A DNA stretch of 64,000 nt from Luidia sarsii. Taxonomy: Eukaryota > Echinodermata > Asteroidea > Paxillosida > Luidiidae. A program made the translations under genes and the position numbers. The stretch is from NCBI GenBank assembly GCA_949987565.1, contig OX465120.1, positions 5,877,087 to 5,941,086 of the forward strand, read 5' to 3'. The notes beneath the pieces are model-generated. The model did not search any database and was not told where the DNA came from. It worked only from the letters and a program-made list of their open reading frames with translations. Within the stretch, counting starts at the first letter, position 1; each line of letters starts with the position of its first letter. This document shows positions 59,301-64,000 of the stretch, piece by piece.

Positions 59301-60520
59301 GTATGTAAACTGCAGCTATAGCCAAACACACGTCTGTTGGGATTGCCAGTAGCTGATTACTTGCGGCTTCTCCCATAGACTGGTATGTAAACTGCAGCTA
59401 TAACCAAACACACATCTGTTGGGATTGCCTGTAGCTGATTACTTGTGGCTTCTCCCATAGACTTGTGTGTAAACTGCAGCTATAGCCAAACATGTCTCTT
59501 GGGATTGCCTGTACGTACTGTAGCTGATTCATGTGATTACTTGTGGCTTCCATAGAATTGTGTATAAACTAAATGCTATAACTGCTTGCTTGTGGCTTCC
59601 TTAGTCTGTGTGTAAACTCAAGCCATAGCCAAGCCATCATCATCATCTACATGTATCATGTCTATGGGCAGTGCCTGGATTTGGTTTGGTTGACAATGCG
59701 AAATGTGACAAGGAACAGTTAAATGCCATTAGGCTAGGGCCAAATGAGTTATGCCTTGACATCATCATGGCCAATGGGTGCATGGAAAGCACTTACTGAT
59801 GAGTTGATGGTTTGACATCATCATGGCGAATGGATGCATGGAAAGCACTTACTGATGAGTTATGCTTTGACATCATCATGGCCAATCTATACACAGAAAG
59901 CACTTAGTTATGAGTTATGCTTTGACATCATCATGGGTTTTCATGGCCAATAGATGCATGGAAAGCACTTACTGATGAGTTACAGTATGCTTTGACATCA
60001 TGGCCAAAGGATGCATGCAAAGCGTTCACCGATAAAGGCGCAGAGTTACTTTTTCAAGAAGGGTTTGCCCTTCTCAATGTGTAATTAACCACTATATGGT
60101 ATGCTCTGTTCTTTGCCTACATGTTCATGTGTGTACTTGCCTGCTGAAAAAAACCCACCCAAAACAGGTAGCTCATGTGAGATTTTAGCCGAAGAACCCC
60201 TGCTTCTAGTGCAGACGTCTGCTCTAGCAAGTAGGAGTCGCGTGTCTGAATCCCGGAATATCCTAGTCTGTTTGCTTCTCTCGTGCAGCACCAAAGACCT
60301 ACAGCCCTCGCGCTGTCTCGTGGTTGGCGACAACCTGCACACGGACATCCTGTTCGGCAGCAACTGCGGTCTGAAGACCCTCTTGGTCCTGACGGGCATC
60401 TCTACGTTGGAGGAAGCCCGTGGCTACCAGGCCAGCAACTCGGTCCAGGACCAGAAACTGGTGCCTAACTTCTACCTGCCTTCCATCAAGGAGCTCGGAC
60501 AACTCATCGCGGATGCCTAA
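47297..60520 (+). CDS. HAD phosphatase, phosphoglycolate/glycerol-3-phosphate phosphatase (PGP)-like
   Basis: Coding exons are 47297-47378, 48854-48921, 49488-49583, 50454-50594, 51396-51452, then either 53635-53785 (6A) or 53877-54030 (6B), 57217-57316 and 60289-60520. The protein is 308 aa with 6A or 309 aa with 6B; mammalian PGP is about 320. HAD motifs seen: I, LFDCDGVIWDANGPIPGA (Asp nucleophile and acid/base Asp); II, MFITNNSTRSR; III, the Lys in VLGKPNKYLFE; IV, VVGDNLHTDILFG. The order with a C2-type cap between motifs II and III is that of the PGP/chronophin (PDXP) family, which hydrolyses phosphoglycolate, glycerol-3-phosphate or pyridoxal phosphate in the cytosol. Exact substrate cannot be told. 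The start ATG sits in CCAACATGGCAGCC, a good context that also resembles a YY1 site. The gene is complete. Confidence 0.92.
47548..48214. repeat. 667-bp long inverted repeat in PGP-like intron 1
   Basis: Outer ends ACCCCCAGAACTGTGGGGTT and AACCCCACAGTTCTGGGGGT are exact inverses. The two arms, each about 310-330 bp, mirror each other almost throughout (for example GGTCGGGAGAGCAGCGGACG in the right arm) around a 25-bp centre near 47890. It is probably a foldback transposon or MITE, and a transcript through it would form a long hairpin. Confidence 0.88.
48854..48921 (+). CDS. PGP-like exon 2
   Basis: Acceptor GATGCACAG, donor AAATT|GTAGGT, phase 1 to 0. Encodes VIWDANGPIPGARETLKKL, the end of motif I and the first helix of the core. 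Confidence 0.9.
49488..49583 (+). CDS. PGP-like exon 3 (HAD motif II)
   Basis: Acceptor CCGTACAG, donor GTG|GTAAGG, phase 0 to 0. Encodes GKRVMFITNNSTRSRLQYAK with the motif II Thr/Ser. Confidence 0.92.
49900..50300. repeat. 22-bp minisatellite in PGP-like intron 3
   Basis: GGGTATTTAGATGACATTTGAA units, clearest at 50090-50250. Looser GGTATTTGGA versions extend from about 49660 to 50350, ending about 100 bp before exon 4. Confidence 0.82.
50454..50594 (+). CDS. PGP-like exon 4
   Basis: Acceptor CTGTTCAG, donor GGG|GTGAGC, phase 0 to 0, 47 codons. Encodes FCTAFAAAHYLREKLNFQGK and VYLIGETGLEEEL, the family's cap entry region. Confidence 0.92.
50735..51090. mobile_element. MITE family P, second subfamily, copy 2
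   Basis: TTAAAGCCCCTACACAACAT at the left, ATGATGTGTTATCCCTTTAA at the right, and the interior CTCGGTTGGCGGATTGAGCT shared with 14100-14477. Confidence 0.74.
51396..51452 (+). CDS. PGP-like exon 5
   Basis: Acceptor CTTTGCAG, donor CCAGAG|GTGAGT, 19 codons, phase 0 to 0. Encodes PDPVVGIQKDWLQLELDPE. It feeds either of the duplicated exons 6A and 6B. Confidence 0.88.
51675..51934. mobile_element. Foldback element, GGTTTGCGGTGACACC family, copy 3
   Basis: GGTTTGCGGTGACACCATGT on the left and ACATGGTGTCACCGCAAACC on the right. The GACGGGCAGACTACACACTA centre is specific to copies 3 and 4. Confidence 0.76.
52511..52655. mobile_element. Short element family S, copy 3
   Basis: GGATTTCACAAAACCTTACG, CATCGTAACTCAACTTATGA and TTTGGTGAAATTGAACCC parallel the other two copies. 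Confidence 0.7.
53080..53570. repeat. Degenerate repeat with CCACTGCCATTGTCATGGCAAC units
   Basis: Loose units combine GCCATTGTCATGGCAACCAC, ATCCATGCCCC and GTGACCATGGTGACAACAT on both phases. It is C-rich and runs to within 70 bp of the exon 6A acceptor. Confidence 0.55.
53613..53640 (+). promoter_or_regulatory. Recursive-splice-like site at exon 6A (TAG|GTAAGT)
   Basis: A pyrimidine-rich tract (TTTCTGTTTCATTTCATCCCC) runs into TAG|GTAAGT, so the 3' splice site is followed at once by a perfect 5' splice-site consensus that is also the first two codons of exon 6A. This is the defining form of recursive (ratchet) splice sites. Confidence 0.6.
53635..53785 (+). CDS. PGP-like exon 6A (alternative, upstream copy)
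   Basis: Acceptor CATCCCCTAG at 53634; donor CCCG|GTAAGG at 53785/53786; 151 nt, phase 0 to 1. It reads VSAVIVSFDLQINFVKILRA, then SYLSDPSVPFLGTEMDGRK, ending RPG. It is homologous along its whole length to exon 6B and to the same cap segment in PGP and PDXP. The frame is intact and both splice sites are good, so it looks functional. It is more diverged from the family in the substrate loop (GTEMDGRKQYP). Its first six bases are GTAAGT, a donor consensus. Confidence 0.8.
53877..54030 (+). CDS. PGP-like exon 6B (alternative, downstream copy)
   Basis: Acceptor GCTCAAG at 53876 after a roughly 60-nt pyrimidine tract; donor CCAG|GTAACT; 154 nt, phase 0 to 1. It reads VKAVCVGFDRCFSYFKILRA and then HVPFIGTNEDKRFPPHDG, ending LPG. 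VGFD with FSY and the GTNxDxRxP loop are closest to the usual family sequence, so this is the canonical copy. Confidence 0.88.
54415..54560 (+). mobile_element. tRNA-derived SINE head
   Basis: GGCAAGGACTAGTTGACTAT, GTAGCTCAGACAGTAAGGGT and CCGGTTCAAGTCC then GTCAAAATTCTCATTGCC. Confidence 0.7.
54846..55010. mobile_element. Palindromic pair of SINE tails
   Basis: CAAAAATGTTGCAAACTGCT ... CCTGACGTTTCGATCAT, GCAGGACCTTTCTCAAAGGC, then at once CCTTTGAGAAAGGTCCTGCT AGGATCAAAATGTC in the opposite orientation. Confidence 0.72.
55022..55146. mobile_element. Short palindromic MITE, family T, well preserved
   Basis: GGCCGTGTCCGAAACGGGC at the left and GCCCGTTTCGGACACGGCC at the right are exact 19-bp inverses, with about 87 bp between them. 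Inverted relative to the diverged copy at 2198-2322. Confidence 0.84.
55252..55490. mobile_element. Foldback element, GGTTTGCGGTGACACC family, copy 4
   Basis: GGAAGGTTTGCAGTGACGCC...GGCTCTGAAAAGAGCCGGTA on the left, TACCGGCTCTTTTCAGAGCC...GTGTCACTGCAAACCGTCC on the right. Confidence 0.76.
55838..55990. mobile_element. Palindromic pair of SINE tails
   Basis: CCTTACGTTTCGATCCTAGC with TTTTCTCAAAGGCAGAGTG, mirrored at once by CACTCTGCCTTTGAGAAAGG and TAGTCAGTAAGCAGTTAGC. Confidence 0.7.
56480..57150. repeat. AT-rich 18-19-bp minisatellite
   Basis: CATATGGTAATATCATAAC units in a long imperfect array, within the intron between exon 6B and exon 7 and ending about 60 bp before the exon 7 acceptor. 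CATATG and GATATC cores are palindromic. Confidence 0.88.
57217..57316 (+). CDS. PGP-like exon 7 (HAD motif III)
   Basis: Acceptor ATCAACAG, donor CAAAG|GTACGT, phase 1 to 2. Encodes GTGCIINAVKTAALRD and VVLGKPNKYLFECIQQ, with the motif III lysine. It accepts either 6A or 6B in frame. Confidence 0.92.
57391..59560. repeat. 82-bp satellite array, about 26 units, in PGP-like last intron
   Basis: Unit: GGCTTCTCCCATAGACTGGT, ...GTAAACTGCAGCTATAGCCA, AACACACGTCTGTTGGGATT, GCCAGTAGCTGATTACTTG. The first spacing is 88 bp and the rest 82 bp. Sequence identity between units is very high in the centre and falls at both ends. GTGTGT/GTATGT and CACG/CACA variants occur in blocks that suggest higher-order duplication. 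Confidence 0.94.
59756..60030. repeat. Tandem repeat of about 60-75 bp, five units
   Basis: GACATCATCATGGCCAAT, GCATGGAAAGCACTTACTGA and TGAGTTATGCTTT repeat with decay, between the 82-bp array and the terminal exon. Confidence 0.78.
60289..60520 (+). CDS. PGP-like terminal exon (HAD motif IV)
   Basis: Acceptor CTCGTGCAG, entered in phase 2; TAA at 60518-60520. Encodes CLVVGDNLHTDILFGSNCG (motif IV GDxxxxD) and TLLVLTGISTLEEARGY, ending in the family's VPNFYLPSIKEL tail. GC-rich relative to its intron. Confidence 0.93.
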
Positions 60521-61084
60521 AACCCATCCGGCACAAATGCCACCGCAAATGCCACAGTTTGCGTGGATGCAGTAACCGATCAACGCCATTGACACAGTCC
60601 ATGTAGCTCCTTCACTCCCAAGTTCAGCTCGACTTCGGACTTCAAATGCTATGGCGTGCTCCCACCCCCCTCCTCCAGTCCACCCACAGCTGGCCTGTCA
60701 GGAGTCGTTATCGCCTGTCAGTCAAGAGTGGCGCCAAAGTCCACGTGGTCATATGAACGTCAGTTGGTGCTGGTGCTGTGAATGTGTTTGAGGATTTCTT
60801 ACAGTGAACAGTTGGCATTGTCCGCTATATACCTGTAGTCAGCTATTACAGGGAATTTCCCACCCCTCTTTGGAAAAAGCCTCTACTCCAGCCCACCTAG
60901 AGTGGATGCATTGTTATGTACGTAATGCATCCCGCACATCGATTCTGTCAGTCGATTCACTCCTGCTTTCTAGTGCAGATGGTTTAATCACTTGACCATT
61001 GTGATCTAGGTTGTGTGGCGGATTCGAATACATGTACAGTATGTATAGCGGTTGGTACCACGTTGCATCATAGATATAATGTTT

Positions 61085-61165
61085 GCGTCGAGGATAATGT
61101 AATTCAATGAGGGTTTGCCCTACTTGATGTAGTAAGCGCTGTCTGCTCAGTGCTTTTCCTGAACA
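61085..61165. repeat. Fragment of the TCGAGGATAATGT element
   Basis: GTTTGCGTCGAGGATAATGT, AATTCAATGAGGGTTTGCCC and CTGCTCAGTGCTTTTCCTG match pieces at 45235-45300 and 52850-52945. Confidence 0.5.
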
Positions 61166-61495
61166 AAGGCTAGATAGCTCAGATGGTAAAACCAGAGGTC
61201 ACGGGTTCAAGTACTGGTAGAGTCAGAGTTTTCCTAGCCATTTAGTTGGCTTTGTGCAAACTATAGTGCATAATGAACAGTGTGTTGTAAAACAACTAAA
61301 CTAACCAAATTCTGTCACTTTGATCCATCCCACCCTTCTGTTTGTTTTCCCTTTATCTCCACTCCCTTCCCTTTTGTCCTACTTCTGTCATGTGTGTCAG
61401 GGCTTTCCTTCCCCACGACTGTCTGTGTATGTCCTTGTCATTTTGCCTTTGAGAAAGGTCCTCCTAGGATCGAAACGTCAGGTCCTCTAACTTTT
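61165..61495 (+). mobile_element. tRNA-derived SINE, most complete copy
   Basis: Head: GGCTAGATAGCTCAGATGGT with box B GGGTTCAAGTACT. Body: GTGCAAACTATAGTGCATAA...CCCACCCTTCTGTTTG...TGTCCTTGTCATTTTGCC. Tail: TTTGAGAAAGGTCCTCC, TAGGATCGAAACGTCAGG. It links the tRNA heads and the TTTGAGAAAGG tails, scattered elsewhere as separate fragments, into one element of about 330 bp or more. Confidence 0.8.
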
Positions 61496-62036
61496 CAGAA
61501 AAAAAATTATACTATTATAAAAAATGCTATACCTTTAATCTTAAATTCTCCCAAATCGCCTGATTTTGATTTACTAAAATACAAAATCACAATAGAATAA
61601 TAGGAGAGACGAAAATACTTTTGTCCTTTTGGGAACATTCTATCCGAATGTTTGAACACTTAGTGGCATGTTTAAGGTTTTGAAGATTTGTTTTAAAAGA
61701 TTTCAAAAGTGGCATGGCTCATTATTGTGGGTGTTATTTACATTATTTAACTGCAAAGGAATGTAAAGCATAGGCCTAATGATATGTCTGGTGAAGAGAC
61801 CGTTTTGGAAACTCAGGCATAGTTTACTTCAATATTGGTAATCTGCAGACTAGTGCATAATTATTATCACACATGTAAATATGCCTCTTTGCCTCTCTTA
61901 CAAGATAGTGAAAGGTGGATATTTTGTTAGTTATGGTCTTTGGGAAGCCAGGCCAATCGTGGTTTATGTTTCAATATGAAAATAGACCTAGATTATATTG
62001 GTGACATTTCGAGAGATGCTCCTTTTTAGGGGATTG

Positions 62037-62240
62037 TTACTTTATAATCATGCTGTTTTGTATTCCTAAAAAAAAATGTCAGCAACGTTTTTTCCCTTCA
62101 GAAATATACTGTCAAATAGAGTGACCCAAAAATTCATCATTTTGGAGATCGTTACTTTATAATCATGCTGTTTTGTGTTTCTGAAAAAAATGTCGGCAAC
62201 ATTTTTTCCCTTCAGAAATATACAGACAAATAGAGTGAAC
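62037..62240. repeat. Two-copy direct repeat of about 118 bp
   Basis: ACTTTATAATCATGCTGTTT, TGTCNGCAACNTTTTTTCCC and TTCAGAAATATAC occur at 62040-62115 and again at 62153-62225. Confidence 0.78.
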
Positions 62241-62667
62241 AAAATCATAAAATTGTAGCCCACAAAGTTGAACACCAAATTCTCGAAGCAATTTTATGGA
62301 AAATGCAACAGATTTAATATCAAATTCCACATATATCACCCGATTTTTGATAACACGAAACAGCACTAAATAGAAAAGATGAATTCACTTTAATCTAATT
62401 CTAATTCTCAAAATTCTTTGAGAGAAAATTTGAGAGAAAAAGAAATCTTTGGAAAAGCTAACACCATAATAATTATTTCCATTTTGGTTGAATGTATTAT
62501 TCACAATGATGATTGGCCTATTAGGTCGAATGAGTTTAATAAATATAACAGAAAAACAAATAGTGAGAGTGCACCTTTTGTGTTTAAAATGTGGGCCATG
62601 GTTCAAATAATGCGTGTTTTCTCGGAATTCGTCGACGAATGTCAAAATCGTCCTATTTGATTCATAT

Positions 62668-62875
62668 TGCCTAAGGTCTTTTGTCAAAAAGATCATCGGT
62701 TGAGTGCCGGTTTAATTCATCCGACCGATAACATTTCCCGCGGTAGAAAGCCGATCGTACTGGACTCTGGGGTGAAAAATACACAATGGCTATCCGATGG
62801 AAACGTCATCGGACGGGTCAAATCATCTGATACCCAACCGATGATCTTTTTGATAAGAGGCCTAAAAGCATGTCT
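62668..62875. mobile_element. MITE with AAAGATCATCGGTTG ends
   Basis: TCAAAAAGATCATCGGTTG at the left and CAACCGATGATCTTTTTGA at the right are exact inverses, with inner CATCCGACCGAT and ATCGGACGGGT blocks. It is about 205 bp. Confidence 0.8.
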
Positions 62876-62902
62876 TCGGCCATAGTAAAAGAAAATACAA
62901 AT

Positions 62903-63240
62903 TCCTATACAGCATTGGTAAATGTGAAAAATATTGCAACAGTTTGTATGTTAAACCATTAAACTTTCCAAAAAGAAAGGTTTAAGCTCAATGGTAATCT
63001 AAGAAAGTAGAAAAGGCAAAGAAACACCAGTTTTGTATCTAGTGTAAGAAATAGTTTATTAATCACAAGTAATAAACTATTTGTCGATGATTGAGTGAAG
63101 ATTTCTCGTGAAGTACCGATACCAGACCGTAAGATGTCAACATGATGATTCTATCATGACCACCTACAAACTCAAAATTAGAAGGAAATATATGGACATC
63201 GATGTTTTCCGATCTTCCCAATGTTGTATTGGGCCTTTAA
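62903..63240. mobile_element. MITE family P copy 5
   Basis: CCTATACAGCATTGGTAAAT at the left, CAATGTTGTATTGGGCCTTTAA at the right, with the ATGATTCTATCATGACCA interior shared with the other copies. Confidence 0.75.
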
Positions 63241-63440
63241 TTCAAATTATTAAAATTTAATGAGGGTTGGCTTTTCTGATGTGAAGTTACCGCTACGTCG
63301 CCTTGGGCAAATATTACATTCTCACCAAGTATACATGTACATGTATATCTATAGGCTATGTGAAGCGATTTTATTTCTAATCAATCAATCTCTGACGATC
63401 TTAGAAAAAAATGCACGTGAAAGCTCTTCGTGTTCTCTAG

Positions 63441-63536
63441 ATTTCGATACAATGAAGGTGGTAATCTTTCCTTTGGATGGAGCACGGAAGGAAGATTGCT
63501 TCACAGGGCACGCAACCGCCATCTATTCCATGCAAC
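63441..63536 (+). CDS. Candidate exon near right edge
   Basis: A possible acceptor (GTTCTCTAG) and a possible donor (CAAC|GTGAGT) bound an open segment reading FDTMKVVIFPLDGARKEDC and then GHATAIYSMQ. The splice signals and residue choice look exon-like, but no family is recognised and no partner exon is visible. Confidence 0.28.
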
Positions 63537-63746
63537 GTGAGTGAGAGTGACCGTGGCATTTTCTGAAGCCGAATGCATTGTCAATTAATTATTTATCTCC
63601 ACCGACCGATTTTCACCTGTCACTGTTTTGCACCTGATTAGATTCAGGTGGATTGCTTTGTGGTTTTGGCTAACATTAATTGAGAAAGATTGGTTATCGT
63701 CTGGAGCTGGGTGAAATAAGAAATAAGTCACCAGCCAACGATCTGC

Positions 63747-64000
63747 ATTGTCTGACTGAGAGCAAGGCCTGAAAATAAAGTTGTTTAACCAACATGAAAT
63801 TGTGTAATAGCAAAGACATAACCTTTGGCAAATTTACAATTTTCGTCACTGTCTGACTGAGAGCGAGGCCTGAAAATAAAGTTGTTTAACAAACATGAAA
63901 TTTTGGAATGGCAAAGACATTACCTTTGGCAAATTTACAATTTTTCGCCATTGTCTGACTGAGAGAGAAGCCTGAAAATAAAGTTTGTTAACAAACAGGA
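63747..64000. repeat. Tandem repeat of about 102 bp, three units, cut by the window end
   Basis: TTGTCTGACTGAGAGCAAGG, CCTGAAAATAAAGTTGTTTA and CCTTTGGCAAATTTACAATT repeat from about 63747, 63849 and 63952. Each unit contains AATAAA. Confidence 0.85.

Noticed and set aside
57391..59560. CRISPR-like array of regular repeats
   Set aside because: Repeats are contiguous 82-bp units without unique spacers, in an intron of a eukaryotic gene.

Overview
The window is a stretch of a large, repeat-rich eukaryotic nuclear genome: short exons with GT-AG introns of 91 bp to 9 kb, tRNA-derived SINEs, many short terminal-inverted-repeat elements, intronic minisatellites, an almost intact non-LTR retrotransposon, and very frequent palindromic ACATGTAC motifs. 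The gene content and repeats fit a marine invertebrate, most likely a non-vertebrate deuterostome (echinoderm, hemichordate or cephalochordate type). The species cannot be fixed from the sequence alone.

Three protein-coding genes can be assembled exon by exon with consistent splice phases. (1) Plus strand, 1313-15831: the C-terminal six coding exons (290 aa) of a KIAA0930-like protein, whose N-terminal exons lie left of the window. (2) Minus strand, 43513 down to about 21835 or 20585: a 12-13 exon gene for a Ser/Pro-rich, low-complexity protein of about 1,274-1,290 aa that I do not recognise. A TATA/CCAAT-type promoter for it may lie at 45.97-46.02 kb. (3) Plus strand, 47297-60520: a complete HAD-family phosphatase of the phosphoglycolate/glycerol-3-phosphate phosphatase (PGP) and chronophin group, 308 or 309 aa, with all four HAD motifs.

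The most interesting signal is in gene 3. Its sixth coding exon is present twice in tandem (53635-53785 and 53877-54030), separated by a 91-bp intron. Both copies run from phase 0 to phase 1, so using both would break the frame, while using either gives a complete protein. The copies encode alternative versions of the cap segment that holds the substrate-specificity loop. The upstream copy starts with a perfect recursive-splicing motif (TAG|GTAAGT).

Region by region: 0-10.6 kb is a 9-kb KIAA0930 intron with TIR elements, a 45-bp minisatellite (5.2-7.5 kb) and dense ACATGTAC repeats. 10.6-15.8 kb holds the remaining KIAA0930 exons, with MITEs between them. 15.8-21.8 kb is mostly non-coding (3' UTR or intergenic). 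21.8-43.5 kb is gene 2, whose introns hold SINEs, a 21-bp minisatellite (31.7-32.65 kb), a 3.3-kb LINE (33.8-37.07 kb) with a 14-bp target-site duplication, and foldback elements. 44-47.3 kb is a probable divergent promoter region with a (CTA/GTA)n tract and a CCCTA-rich element. 47.3-60.5 kb is gene 3, with a 667-bp inverted repeat in intron 1, an AT-rich minisatellite and an 82-bp satellite array. 60.5-64 kb is intergenic with a SINE, a MITE and one candidate exon at the right edge.
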